This document shows, in pieces, positions 34,589 through 43,504 of a stretch of DNA of 64,000 nucleotides. Numbering within the stretch: position 1 is the first letter of the stretch; each line of letters starts with the position of its first letter. Location: positions 62,001 to 126,000 of the forward strand of contig DBMP01000004.1 of NCBI GenBank assembly GCA_002298145.1. Reading direction: 5' to 3'. The position numbers were made by a program, and so were the translations under genes. Below the pieces are notes generated by a model that worked only from the letters and a program-made list of their open reading frames with translations, did no database searches and had not been told where the DNA came from. This DNA is from Spartobacteria bacterium UBA695. Its GTDB lineage: Bacteria; Verrucomicrobiota; Verrucomicrobiia; Chthoniobacterales; Chthoniobacteraceae.

Positions 34589-35833
34589 ATGAAAGGATTC
34601 TTTGTTTTATCCACCTCGCTGCTGATTTCGGCGCTTACGCTATGGGGCGGCGAACTCACCTTCACCGGCACCACGGATAAAGCCGTCGCCCTTTATGAAC
34701 CGGGGGAGAAAATGGTCTTCGACGTCCAGCTATTGGACAACGGCAAGCCGGTGGCGGGTAAAAACCTGCAATGGAGGAGAACCGGAGACGACGCCCAGAC
34801 CGAGACGGGGAAAGCGGTCTCCTCGGAGGCCGAACCGCTCACTGTTTCAACGAAGCTGAATACACCCGGCTTTGTACGCATTGAGGTATGGGCTGTGGAC
34901 GAACAAGGCAACCCGCTGGTCGACTCCAAGAACAAGCCCGTCCGGTTTGACGGTGGAGCGGGTGTCGAAGTGGAAAAGCTGACGGGCATTCCGGAACCGT
35001 CCGATTTTGACGAGTTCTGGACCAAACAGAAGGCGCGGCTTGCCGAAGTCCCTTTAAAATTCAGGCTCACCGAAGTTCCATCAACCAACCCCGGCTTTGT
35101 CGTTTACGACGTCAAGATTGATTGTGCCGGAGGCAAGCCGGTATCAGGTTATCTTACGAAACCAAAGGATGCCGCGCCAAAATCCCTCAAAGCGCAAATC
35201 GGTTTCATGGGTTATGGCGTCGCCTCCGCAACACCCGGTTATGCGGCAGGTACGCTGACCCTCAATATCAACGCGCATGGCATTGAGAACGGCAAAGATG
35301 CGGCGTATTACGAGAATCTCAAAAACGGTGAACTCAAAGGGTATGCGTTCAAAAACGACGAAAACGTCAAGCCCGAGACCGCTTACTTCAATGGCATGAT
35401 CCTGCGGGTTTTGCGTGCCCTTGAATTCTTCAAAGCCCAGCCGGAATGGAATGGCAAGGATCTGACGGCCGCCGGAGGCAGCCAGGGCGGATTCCAGGCT
35501 CTCGCCGCCGCTGCCCTGGACAAGGACGTCAGCATATGCGTTCCATCTATCCCATGGTGCTGCGACCTCGGCGGTATAAAGCTGGGGCGCCTGCGCGGCT
35601 GGAGGCCCGACTACGCCGATGGCCTTGGCTATTACGACGCAGCCAACATGGCCAAGCGCATTCATTGCGAAACCCGAATTATCGCCGGATTGGGCGACTA
35701 TGTTTGCCCGCCTTCCGGGGTCTGTGTCCTCTACAACAACCTTCAAGCTCCAAAGCAACTGGAGCTACTCCAGGGGAAAACCCATCCCTATACACCTCCC
35801 AATCCTCAGAAAATCACGTTGAGCAGCCATTGA
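34589..35833 (+). CDS. Secreted acetylxylan esterase / cephalosporin-C deacetylase-like (CE7)
   Basis: The 414-residue protein has a signal peptide (MKGFFVLSTSLLISALTLWGG) and an N-terminal beta-sandwich at about 22-130. Its C-terminal alpha/beta hydrolase is of the CE7/AXE1 type: the nucleophile in AAGGSQGGFQALAAAALD (Ser about residue 297), the acid in IIAGLGDYVCPPSG, and the His in GKTHPYTPP. CE7 enzymes deacetylate xylo- and other oligosaccharides. Being exported and clustered with the GH130 and GH5/GH39 genes, it probably removes acetyl groups from the polymer attacked by module 1. It is the last gene before the second tRNA-Ser fragment. Confidence 0.88.
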   Translation: MKGFFVLSTSLLISALTLWGGELTFTGTTDKAVALYEPGEKMVFDVQLLDNGKPVAGKNLQWRRTGDDAQTETGKAVSSEAEPLTVSTKLNTPGFVRIEVWAVDEQGNPLVDSKNKPVRFDGGAGVEVEKLTGIPEPSDFDEFWTKQKARLAEVPLKFRLTEVPSTNPGFVVYDVKIDCAGGKPVSGYLTKPKDAAPKSLKAQIGFMGYGVASATPGYAAGTLTLNINAHGIENGKDAAYYENLKNGELKGYAFKNDENVKPETAYFNGMILRVLRALEFFKAQPEWNGKDLTAAGGSQGGFQALAAAALDKDVSICVPSIPWCCDLGGIKLGRLRGWRPDYADGLGYYDAANMAKRIHCETRIIAGLGDYVCPPSGVCVLYNNLQAPKQLELLQGKTHPYTPPNPQKITLSSH

Positions 35834-36271
35834 AGCTCCCGTGAGCCGAGAATGCGATATGAAACGGAAGGGGGGAGCAATCCCTTGGACTAACTCTCCG
35901 TCTGGTCCAGAAATGAGAGTCACGTCAGGGTCCTTATTCTACCTAAAACTAGAAGGAACCCATGTTTTATGTAGCAATATGGTAGGATATATTTTCCAAC
36001 AGAGTAATTTCCATCGACTCGAAATCGAACGATGGGGTAACCTGTCCGCGGGTTCGAATCCCGCCCCTTCCGCCATTTATTTATCAGCTTTCCACGGGCG
36101 ATTCGCTATCTTCGGAATTCCTCGCATCAAAGAGGCCACTTAACCTTTTTTGACGAACTGGCGATTGATGGCGCCTTTCACCTTTTAGAGCCGCGATACT
36201 CCCTACGTTTCCCGCAAGGAGGCAGAAGGAAGATGAATGCGGCACGGAAAAGGAGTGCGGGCATTTTACGG
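35834..36271. other. Intergenic junction between modules 1 and 2
   Basis: No gene is supported here. The stretch contains the element right-end sequence (about 35955-36013, similar to 50665-50721) and the second tRNA-Ser 3' segment. The DNA after that segment (36079 on) is unlike that after copies 1 and 3. Confidence 0.6.
36014..36078 (+). repeat. tRNA-Ser 3' segment, copy 2 of 3 (putative att site)
   Basis: A 65-bp exact copy of 14826-14890. It lacks the 5' half of the tRNA (no acceptor 5' strand, no D arm) and cannot make a tRNA. It lies in the same orientation 21.2 kb from the intact gene, the expected product of site-specific integration into a tRNA 3' end. Confidence 0.85.
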
Positions 36272-36913
36272 CTACGGACGAACAGTGTTGGTGCGTCCGG
36301 TCATCGGGTCGATGACAATAGTGAGGAAATTTCCCCCTTCAGACACTTTTTTGCCCTGTTCGAGGATGAGCGTCAGAAACAGATTCGTTAGTGGGAGATT
36401 GGTGGAGCCGCTTGGCCTAAACCAAAATGAGCGGTAGGCATAGTTGAGTCCATAGGTCGGGATGGAGTCTGATGGCGACGGCGTCTTTTCGTCCAGATAC
36501 GTGGGATCCAACAGTGACGATTCTGTTGCTATGCTTGAACAGATCACCGGATTGCCAAAGTAGACCGGTTTGGTCAGGGCGATTGAGTTGGTATCGTTGA
36601 TGAGAAAGATTTGAAAAGCGCGGTAAGTTGATGGGGACCCGGTGGATGCAGCTCCGTAGCCGGGAAGTTTGTAAATCCGGACTTCCACAGGGAGACTTCT
36701 CGAGATGGCCGTTTGGCGGGCATAGTTCAGATAATCGACCACTGCGCTGCCTGATGAATTGAGGCGCGACGAGCGCATGTTTTGCGTAACTGCCGGCGTG
36801 CAGAGTGCCACAAGAACGCCCATGATGGCTACGACCAGGGTCAATTCAAGCAGGCTGAACCCGTGATGGCGAGAACGCTGGTCGCCGCGATGAAATGGAG
36901 GCTGAGTCCTCAT
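36272..36913 (-). CDS. Verru_Chthon cassette protein D, GspH/FimT-like pseudopilin (module 2)
   Basis: The 213-residue protein carries the prepilin motif HHGFSLLELTLVVAIMGVLVALCTPAV (residues 16-42), and YARQTAISRSLPVEVRIY follows, matching the D protein of module 1. It ends DPMTGRTNTVRP, the same TG..T..RP C-terminus. Here D is last in the operon, after A (4-bp overlap), whereas in module 1 D precedes A. So the cassette gene order has been shuffled while the contacts between genes stayed tight. Confidence 0.86.
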   Translation of the reverse strand: MRTQPPFHRGDQRSRHHGFSLLELTLVVAIMGVLVALCTPAVTQNMRSSRLNSSGSAVVDYLNYARQTAISRSLPVEVRIYKLPGYGAASTGSPSTYRAFQIFLINDTNSIALTKPVYFGNPVICSSIATESSLLDPTYLDEKTPSPSDSIPTYGLNYAYRSFWFRPSGSTNLPLTNLFLTLILEQGKKVSEGGNFLTIVIDPMTGRTNTVRP

Positions 36914-39900
36914 GGAGCAAACTGCTTGGCTTCAACGACGCGGGTTTTGTAATAGCTGCTGATCGGTGTGCTAAGGCCAGGCTGGCCGGCGTAGTCGGGG
37001 ATGGTGTCGTTGGGATCAATGTAACGCTCAACGGTTTGGAAGCCGCGGTATTCTCCCGCAATCTTGTCTTTGTTTTCATCCCAGACTTGAGGATCGGTTC
37101 CGCGCAGTTTTTGCAGCGACTGCGCGCGATAGTGGATCGTAAAGGTGTTGGACTTCGTCGTCAGGCGCGGGTAGATCGTCGTGTAGGGCCGCTCCAGTGT
37201 ATTGTCTCCGGTGAGCTTATGGCTGGCCCAATAACTGTCCATGTTCGCCCGGGTCGGGTTGGCCAGGGTGGAAGCCGGGGCATCCGCCGGTACCAAATCG
37301 ATGGAGCAAATCTCGCTTGCGGAGCGGAAGATGTCCTTGTTGGTCTCAAATCGGGTCGTGAACTGTTTGAGCGTGGCGTCTGGATCAATCGACTGCTTAA
37401 ATGCATTGGCGGTATAATTGCCCGCCCAGCTATTGGAGGGGATGCCGTTGCCCGTTGTAATCGTCTTGTAAGTGGTTCCGCTTGTATCGGGAATGGAGGT
37501 GATCTTTTCCGATTTAAAAATAGCCCGCAGCCCGGCGTCGCGATGGATGTAGGTAAAGGGGATGATCTGGTAATTCATGTTGATCCTCCCGGCCGTGGAG
37601 AGCGGCTCGCTGATGGCATAGGGCTCCACCACCGGCATATTAAAGAGATCCATAAAGAGATGATCCGGCGGGTTACTCAACCCGGGATGACCGGACGGGC
37701 CTGGGCGGAAAAGCAGAGTTTGCCAGGGTTTGTTGGAATAGACGCCGCTGGAGAGTGAGCCGAACATGCCTGGCGATGGAATCATGCGGTTGGGCGAGAA
37801 GAGGCTCGATCCCGGCAAATTATCTGCCCTGGTATAGTCCAGCGCATAATAAGGGTAAAAAATCTGCGTCCCGTTCATGTGTCCCTCATCGCCTTCATCC
37901 GCTTTGTTGATGTAAGGGCCGTCGCGCAGGTTTGCAATGCCATTATCCCAATCCGCAGCCACACCATTGATTTGGGTTACGCCATTGGGCGACGGGTTAT
38001 CGGTTTCCCTGGTCGATCCAACGGAGCTACTGTCATACACCGTGGTGGAAGCGCTGGTCTGGTCATTGATCTTGTTGACCCGATAAGTGATGCCAGACAC
38101 CGTGAAGTTAGCATAGCTCCCAGGATAATTGGGGTAGCTCACATTGACCAGTTTGCCAGAGGTCGCTCCATAGAGATAATAACCGATTCCATCCTTTAAG
38201 TTGTGGGCAAATTGGTATTGGGTTCCGGTATAGAGTGGATGGGGAGCAAAGAGCGCATTGGGCGGCTGTTTTTGCGCCGCGATCAACCGCATATCCCCCG
38301 GCGTGGCAATGACAGATCGCACCACGTCGGCGCTGCAAATGCTAGGCAGTTTTTCATTGGCCGTTAGGCGCCCGCCGCTGAATACCTGAAAATTGCACGG
38401 ATACAAGCCCGTCAGTACCGGAGCGACCTGGGGCACCGGGAAATCCTGATTCGGAAAATTCAATGTAACTGTCTGCAACACGGGCGACGCAACTTTGTTG
38501 CCCGAGCTATCCTTGCGATAAAATTTTACGGTAATATCGCCGCCCTTGAAGGAAAAAACTCCGCCCGCGGGAAAATCCTGAGGTTGACTCGCTGAGGCCG
38601 TTGAGCCGGTTAGGTTGCTGACCAAGGGATAGGTCGCGTTGATGAACGCGCGATAATAGTGCCAGCCTCCATAGAAGCTCAGGTGCGTATAGTTGGCGGT
38701 ACTGGGAGTAAGCGTTGCCAAGGCAGGAAACCCCATGCCGATGCCGCTGGCGCCCGATGCGTCCCACTTGAAATTCTGGGCTCCTTCCACGTCGATGCAA
38801 TACCACGGTTTGTTGAGCACCTGTCCCAGCGAGGGATCGAACACCGATATGAACAGCCCGGCTTGCACGCGCACTTTTCCGGGCAGCACCGTGGAGTTGG
38901 TCCCGCCGATGAAGTGCAAAACCGCCCCTTGTACCGTGGGGAATCGGCCAAACCCTCGGGTGCTGGTGGTGGTGTCTTCAATCGGCACTACTTGGCCAAT
39001 GCCGGGGAAAGCGGTGTTCCCACTCACCAAGTTTTTGGTATATTCGCCGGTCCACGAGGTGCCCGTTGTCCCGGCAAGCCCCGATCCCCAAAGGCTGCTG
39101 TCGCGCAGATTGGTGCAGCGGATGTAATCGAACATTTCGGTCAGGATCTGGTCGCGATCCGTCACGGTGCTATTCCCGGGGTATTTGTTGAGAAAATTGT
39201 TTCCAAAGCCGGGAATGTCCTGGGTGGTCAAGGTGCGCAGGTATTCGAGCAGAGTGCGGTTCCGCGATATCTGATCGAGATCATTGGTCGGGTGGTTGGG
39301 GTCCATCCGTTGGAAGTAATAGCCGTTGCCGTGGATGGTGGAGCAAAACGCGATCAACTTGTCATAAGGGGTTGTTTGCTGCACCCCCGAGCTGGCGTCC
39401 AAGGTAATGGGCCACATCGAGACACGCGGCTTGTTGAAGAGATTGAGATCCGGCGCGCGGCTGCTTGCTGTAAGGAAGAACTTGGCTCGCGACAAGGTAT
39501 CTTTGTTGAGGATGGTGGCGGTGGATGGATCGTTGCCGGTAGCCGTGGGATCGTTCAAATTCCGCTCCGTTCCGGAAGTGAGGGTGGGTTTGAAAGCCAA
39601 CTCGTCCACGCTGGTATAGAGACGATCCGAATCTGGCACGATCGGGGTCGGCGCGGGGGAGACATTGGCCGTGGTGCTCGTGCCGCAGAGCGAGCCGCCG
39701 TCTTTCACTCTAGGGGCAATTCCGTAGAGCTTCGATGCCCACTCCTGGTCACTCGTGCCATTCGGTTTTTTGAGCACCGAGGAGAGGCACGTCATCGCCG
39801 GATGCCCCGGGTAGCGCTGATACTCCTTTTGGACCGGCTGGCATTGGGCTTGCGCCCAATCATCCAACGAATAGGCGCGAGGAATGTCTGTATAGGTGCC

Positions 39901-40695
39901 TTCTGCAGCGGTGTTGATGTTAATCTTACAACTTTCATCGTCCGCCCAAAAAGCAATTCGGCCGGTGATCGGGTTTGCAGACGAGGCGCCCGGCACTGTC
40001 ACTGTGTTGGCGATCCCGCCAGAGGTCGGCGCCACAATCTGGCCATCCTGCAACACATACAGCCATTTGACCGGCATGGGCACGGGGTTGGGATTCGAAC
40101 CCGTCGCCACGGGGGCATCTTTGATGTAGAATCCGTCAATAGCCGCCGCTGATCCCGAGCCGTAAGTCGTACCGGATACCGCCGGAGAAAGCGTCGAGCC
40201 CGCAACCATGTTATTTCCGTCCACAATTGGATAAATGATGCTGGTGCCTGTGCTCGACACCAAGCGAAGGGGCTGATTCAGATCGGTGAATAGTGCCTTT
40301 TGGGTTTGCCAGCCATTCGGCCCCGACGGAATGGTATTATCCGTGGCATCATAGGCGAAGGCGCCGGAACCGGTCATATCCGTCCACGAGTAAAGGCGGT
40401 AATATTTGGCGGCGTGTCCCGTGGTGTCGTAGGTGCGGATTATTCCCGGCTGGGAGGCCCAGGCCAGAGTAGAGCCTGCACTGTCCACGCCCTGGCATGC
40501 CTGGGAAATTTGAGCGGTGACAAAGTTCACGGCGGTTTGGCCCAGCAGTTTTGCATTCGTGCCCTGAGAATAGACTTTGGATGACTGCAATTCCGTGCTG
40601 ACGCTGGTAAAAAACGCCATGACCAGAGCGGCCAAAAAGACGAGGCTCGCAAGAACCAAGACCAAGGCGATACCTTGAGAAGAGTTCTTTTTCAT
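36910..40695 (-). CDS. Verru_Chthon cassette protein A, giant GspK-like pseudopilin (module 2)
   Basis: At 1261 residues this is the largest prepilin-like protein here. SQGIALVLVLASLVFLAALVMAFFTSV (residues 5-31) is the N-terminal helix. Shared blocks with module 1 A include GRIAFWADDESCKININTAAEG, YQRYPGHPAMTCLSSVLK, SPNRMIPSPGMFGSLSSGV and VVEPYAISEPLSTAGRINMNYQIIPFTY. The DESCKININTA block resembles the GspK motif. The central several hundred residues differ strongly from module 1, which may be the substrate-specific part. It starts with a 4-bp overlap on gene C and ends with a 4-bp overlap on gene D. Confidence 0.88.
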   Translation of the reverse strand: MKKNSSQGIALVLVLASLVFLAALVMAFFTSVSTELQSSKVYSQGTNAKLLGQTAVNFVTAQISQACQGVDSAGSTLAWASQPGIIRTYDTTGHAAKYYRLYSWTDMTGSGAFAYDATDNTIPSGPNGWQTQKALFTDLNQPLRLVSSTGTSIIYPIVDGNNMVAGSTLSPAVSGTTYGSGSAAAIDGFYIKDAPVATGSNPNPVPMPVKWLYVLQDGQIVAPTSGGIANTVTVPGASSANPITGRIAFWADDESCKININTAAEGTYTDIPRAYSLDDWAQAQCQPVQKEYQRYPGHPAMTCLSSVLKKPNGTSDQEWASKLYGIAPRVKDGGSLCGTSTTANVSPAPTPIVPDSDRLYTSVDELAFKPTLTSGTERNLNDPTATGNDPSTATILNKDTLSRAKFFLTASSRAPDLNLFNKPRVSMWPITLDASSGVQQTTPYDKLIAFCSTIHGNGYYFQRMDPNHPTNDLDQISRNRTLLEYLRTLTTQDIPGFGNNFLNKYPGNSTVTDRDQILTEMFDYIRCTNLRDSSLWGSGLAGTTGTSWTGEYTKNLVSGNTAFPGIGQVVPIEDTTTSTRGFGRFPTVQGAVLHFIGGTNSTVLPGKVRVQAGLFISVFDPSLGQVLNKPWYCIDVEGAQNFKWDASGASGIGMGFPALATLTPSTANYTHLSFYGGWHYYRAFINATYPLVSNLTGSTASASQPQDFPAGGVFSFKGGDITVKFYRKDSSGNKVASPVLQTVTLNFPNQDFPVPQVAPVLTGLYPCNFQVFSGGRLTANEKLPSICSADVVRSVIATPGDMRLIAAQKQPPNALFAPHPLYTGTQYQFAHNLKDGIGYYLYGATSGKLVNVSYPNYPGSYANFTVSGITYRVNKINDQTSASTTVYDSSSVGSTRETDNPSPNGVTQINGVAADWDNGIANLRDGPYINKADEGDEGHMNGTQIFYPYYALDYTRADNLPGSSLFSPNRMIPSPGMFGSLSSGVYSNKPWQTLLFRPGPSGHPGLSNPPDHLFMDLFNMPVVEPYAISEPLSTAGRINMNYQIIPFTYIHRDAGLRAIFKSEKITSIPDTSGTTYKTITTGNGIPSNSWAGNYTANAFKQSIDPDATLKQFTTRFETNKDIFRSASEICSIDLVPADAPASTLANPTRANMDSYWASHKLTGDNTLERPYTTIYPRLTTKSNTFTIHYRAQSLQKLRGTDPQVWDENKDKIAGEYRGFQTVERYIDPNDTIPDYAGQPGLSTPISSYYKTRVVEAKQFAP

Positions 40696-41714
40696 AGATT
40701 ACTCCATTTTGAGTTGCGGAGCGCCACTGTTGTCCGGAAGACACGAAAATTAATATGTCGCGAACTCAGGGTCTTCTGTAGAGAATCCAGATCGTTTTCA
40801 AGAGAAGACGGGATCTGAAACAAGCCTTTCAGTCCAAAATCCGGAGCCGACGCTGTGGTGCACAACCGGATCGCCGAAGGCTCATCAATGGTCACCAGGA
40901 TGACCTCTACCAAAGGGGGAAGTTGATGGTTGGTTTCCGTTTGGGAGGCGGATGCCGTCGGCGCCGAGCCGCCACGGCTGTCATACTCAAAGCTGTCGGC
41001 GGTCAGGTCGGCTTCTTGGGCATCTTTGGGGAGAAACACCAAAGCCACAACGTTATCGGCAATCTGCCGAACCGCCGGAGCGGAAGAGGAGATCGGCCCG
41101 GTAAACCACTTGGTGGAAGCCGTGTCGCTGTAGATTTCCAGGTTTTCACTCGGCTGCAAAAACTGAACCAGCCGGAAGCGGTATTGATACGGCGGTGGGT
41201 TGGGCAGGGTCGCAAGAAAGGCTGGCCGTGACGAATCCTTGTCGTAAGTGACGTAATATCCGCAGGCGTTCAAAAGCGTATTCATATTTTGATACGCCGT
41301 TGTGCCGCTGTAACCCGCGGGAGTCTGGAAAAAAATGGAATGAGAGACCTGGCCTGTCACAAGCTCCTTGCCCGAGATGAATTGGAGATCGGAATAACGG
41401 CCGTAGTTTGCGGGCATAAACGTGGAGGCATTGCTTTCTGTTCTCCGGTTGCCGCTGGTATCATAGTAATCGTAATAAACATTGAGAGTTGCCTGAGAGA
41501 TGTTTTGGATAATCGTTTCAAAGGCAGCCCGCGATTTTTGGAATGCCTCTATTTTGCTGCTGGTGCTTTTCCAGGCATTGGCGGCCTGCTGGGTAATGCC
41601 AAAGACGATCAACAAGATGACCATCAAAACGCTGAGGGCCACCATCAACTCGACTGTGGTAAAGGCAACCGCCGAGCGATTCCTTCTACTCCTGATGATC
41701 GATAGGGGAGTCAT
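40692..41714 (-). CDS. Verru_Chthon cassette protein C, GspJ/PilW-like pseudopilin (module 2)
   Basis: The 340-residue protein has prepilin segment AVAFTTVELMVALSVLMVILLIVFGI (residues 15-40). SKIEAFQKSRAAFETIIQNISQATLNVYYDYYD follows across residues 54-86, parallel to the module 1 C protein. A late LPPLVEVILVTIDEPSAIRL strand is also shared. It sits between B (18 bp upstream) and A (4-bp overlap). Exported pseudopilin-like subunit by inference from the N-terminus. Confidence 0.86.
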   Translation of the reverse strand: MTPLSIIRSRRNRSAVAFTTVELMVALSVLMVILLIVFGITQQAANAWKSTSSKIEAFQKSRAAFETIIQNISQATLNVYYDYYDTSGNRRTESNASTFMPANYGRYSDLQFISGKELVTGQVSHSIFFQTPAGYSGTTAYQNMNTLLNACGYYVTYDKDSSRPAFLATLPNPPPYQYRFRLVQFLQPSENLEIYSDTASTKWFTGPISSSAPAVRQIADNVVALVFLPKDAQEADLTADSFEYDSRGGSAPTASASQTETNHQLPPLVEVILVTIDEPSAIRLCTTASAPDFGLKGLFQIPSSLENDLDSLQKTLSSRHINFRVFRTTVALRNSKWSNL

Positions 41715-41732
41715 ATCAGATCATGACGAGCA

Positions 41733-42176
41733 TTAGCTCCGCGGAACAATGATAAAATACTTGCTGAATTCACCCGGATGAGCCCGGTTTTCAATCATGA
41801 TGGGCACGGTCTTTCCCGCGGTTTTCTCCACCAATTCCGTGTTCAGATCCGTCGGTGAATTCACGGTAACAGTATAGATCCTCTCGCCGAAATTGCCGCT
41901 GGTCACCTTACAGCCTTCCTGGTTGTAGTAATAGGTTGCCGGGCCTAGATTGTTATAGTCAGTTCGCAGGATCTCGCTGCTGACATTCTGCACAATGGTG
42001 GTCTCCACCGTCAGATTCATGGCTTTTCTAAAGGTGCCCAACCCCGAAGGGATCAAGCCGATCATGCTTACCATCGCAAAGGAGACAACCCCGATTGCCA
42101 GCACCGTTTCCAAAAGGGTGAATGCTGCTTTCCGAGTGGTGTTCTTCCGAAAGTTAAACGATGAGGGGGTGGCCAT
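41733..42176 (-). CDS. Verru_Chthon cassette protein B, GspI/PilV-like pseudopilin (module 2)
   Basis: The 147-residue first gene of the cassette 2 operon. KAAFTLLETVLAIGVVSFAMVSMIGLIPSGL is the prepilin motif and helix (residues 17-47), and ATYYYNQEGCKV corresponds to FYYDQEGQ of module 1. It ends FSKYFIIVPRS. A GTTAA-ACAG-TTAAC operator-like site lies 120 bp upstream, and an IS481-type element is inserted just beyond that site. Confidence 0.85.
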   Translation of the reverse strand: MATPSSFNFRKNTTRKAAFTLLETVLAIGVVSFAMVSMIGLIPSGLGTFRKAMNLTVETTIVQNVSSEILRTDYNNLGPATYYYNQEGCKVTSGNFGERIYTVTVNSPTDLNTELVEKTAGKTVPIMIENRAHPGEFSKYFIIVPRS

Positions 42177-42295
42177 TGACGCGAAATTAGAACTGGCGGG
42201 GGTGGAAAAGGCCGGGTTTAAGATAGCTGATCCTGGAGATCTTGGGTTACGGTTTGAATCTACGGCAGAGAACGAAGATGCTCAACTTTTGAGGA

Positions 42296-42309
42296 GTTAA
42301 ACAGTTAAC
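42296..42309. promoter_or_regulatory. Module 2 operator-like site upstream of cassette 2 (GTTAAACAGTTAAC)
   Basis: Perfect GTTAA/TTAAC inverted repeat with a 4-bp spacer. Related sites precede the module 2 lacI gene, PEP-CTERM gene and GH50-like gene. It lies 38 bp from the end of the IS481-type insertion. Confidence 0.68.
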
Positions 42310-42342
42310 CAGAAGCCCAAACAATCAAGCGTAAATTTCACG

Positions 42343-43296
42343 CTAGATGTGGAGTGTCAACAGGTTGTCCTGAGATGAGGGCAGCCTGGAGACTGGAGGA
42401 AGATAATTAAGAGCGGAGTGAGGTCTGTGCCAGTTGTAGAAGTGAAGGAACTCAGGCAAGCGGGCTTCTCGGAGGCTTGAGTGGTGGTAAGAGCGTGCGT
42501 AAGCCCACTCGCGCAGCGAAGTTTGTATGAAGCGCTCGGCCTTGCCGTTGGTCTTTGGGGTGTAGGGCCTAGTGCGGACATGGCGCAGGCCAAGGCAGCG
42601 GAGGTAAGCGGCGAAGTTTTTGGAGATGTAGCAAGGCCCGTTGTCGCTCATGATGCGCTGAGCCTTGATGCCCAGAGCGGCGAAGTAATCCAAAGCAGAT
42701 TGAAGGAAGTTGATGGCGCTCTGAGCACTCTCATCGGGCATGATTTTGGCAAAGGCGATGCGGGAAGCATCGTCGATGGCGACATGAACGAACTCCCAAC
42801 CAGCGCCCCGAAGATGATCGCGCTGACGGTCGCCGGTAATACGGTGGCCGACGCGCTCGATACGGGCGAGCTTCTTGATATCGGTGTGGATGAGTTCGCC
42901 GGGATAAAGGCGCTCGTAGCGGCGTACAGGAGGCGGCGGATCAAGCAGCGAAAGGCGATGGAGGTTGTGAGCGCGAAGGATGCGCGAGACGGTGGCTTTG
43001 GAGAGACCGGTCTGACGGGCGATCTGGAAGCCGGGCATGCGCAGCTTGCGAAGGGAAAGCACCGTGGCGACCTGTGCTGGAGGCGTTTGCCTGGGGCTGG
43101 AGTGAGGCCGCGAAGATCGATCCTGTAGCCCAGGGAGCCCCTCGGCCCGATACCGGGCCAGCCACTTCCGGGCGCTTCGTTCGCATACTCCAAAGGAGGC
43201 CGCGGCCTCCTTTGGAGTATGCCCTCCTTGGATGATGGAATGCACAAGCTCTTCTCGACGGCACGGCAGTAACCGTGCATTGCTATGGATGTTCAT
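42343..43296 (-). CDS. IS481-family DDE transposase
   Basis: The protein is about 317 residues. N-terminal helix-turn-helix regions (HTPKEAAASFGVCERSARKWLARY, residues about 24-47, and TGLSKATVSRIL) precede an rve-type integrase core. The core has Asp in GELIHTDIKKLARI, Asp in IMSDNGPCYISK and Glu in TNGKAERFIQTSLREWAY, the DDE triad. The frame is intact. Its stop codon TAG is formed by the CTAG target sequence just outside the element, a feature known from some IS481 insertions. The ATG at 43294-43296 is chosen; the frame runs 22 codons further upstream into the terminal repeat. Confidence 0.92.
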   Translation of the reverse strand: MNIHSNARLLPCRREELVHSIIQGGHTPKEAAASFGVCERSARKWLARYRAEGLPGLQDRSSRPHSSPRQTPPAQVATVLSLRKLRMPGFQIARQTGLSKATVSRILRAHNLHRLSLLDPPPPVRRYERLYPGELIHTDIKKLARIERVGHRITGDRQRDHLRGAGWEFVHVAIDDASRIAFAKIMPDESAQSAINFLQSALDYFAALGIKAQRIMSDNGPCYISKNFAAYLRCLGLRHVRTRPYTPKTNGKAERFIQTSLREWAYARSYHHSSLREARLPEFLHFYNWHRPHSALNYLPPVSRLPSSQDNLLTLHI

Positions 43297-43379
43297 GCGG
43301 CGGGATTTGGGTCGCTGTTTGTTTTGCAACTCCAGTCTCCCAGCTTCTGTCCGCATGGACAACCTATTGAAACATCACA
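42348..43379 (-). mobile_element. IS481-type insertion sequence (1032 bp) with terminal inverted repeats
   Basis: The ends are imperfect inverted repeats of about 23 bp. The left end reads TGTGGAGTGTCAACAGGTTG and the right end, on the other strand, TGTGATGTTTCAATAGGTTG. The element is bracketed by GCTAGA (42342-42347) and TCTAGA (43380-43385), fitting the NCTAGN target preference known for IS481. The one-base difference between the flanks suggests an old insertion or later mutation. Confidence 0.88.
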
Positions 43380-43450
43380 TCTAGATCCTTGCGTATGCCG
43401 CAAAAGACGCGCTGCGATACTGCCGGAAAAACATCCGTTCGAATCATTGA

Positions 43451-43463
43451 GTTAAAGGTTAAC
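43451..43463. promoter_or_regulatory. Module 2 operator-like site upstream of lacI (GTTAAAGGTTAAC)
   Basis: GTTAA/TTAAC inverted repeat with a 3-bp spacer, 42 bp before the lacI start, so autoregulation is likely. Confidence 0.65.
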
Positions 43464-43504
43464 TTTCTTTTGAGAACGGGGGGGCTCGTGTATAGTGCAT
43501 CACG

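Noticed and set aside
36014..36078. Second functional tRNA-Ser gene
   Set aside because: Only the 3' part is present; the 5' acceptor strand and D arm are missing, so it cannot fold as a tRNA. The copy at 50722 fails for the same reason.
38659..40152. 497-codon plus-strand open frame antisense to cassette 2 gene A
   Set aside because: Composition is that of a mirror frame; gene A has homology in modules 1 and 2 and overlaps its neighbours in operon fashion.
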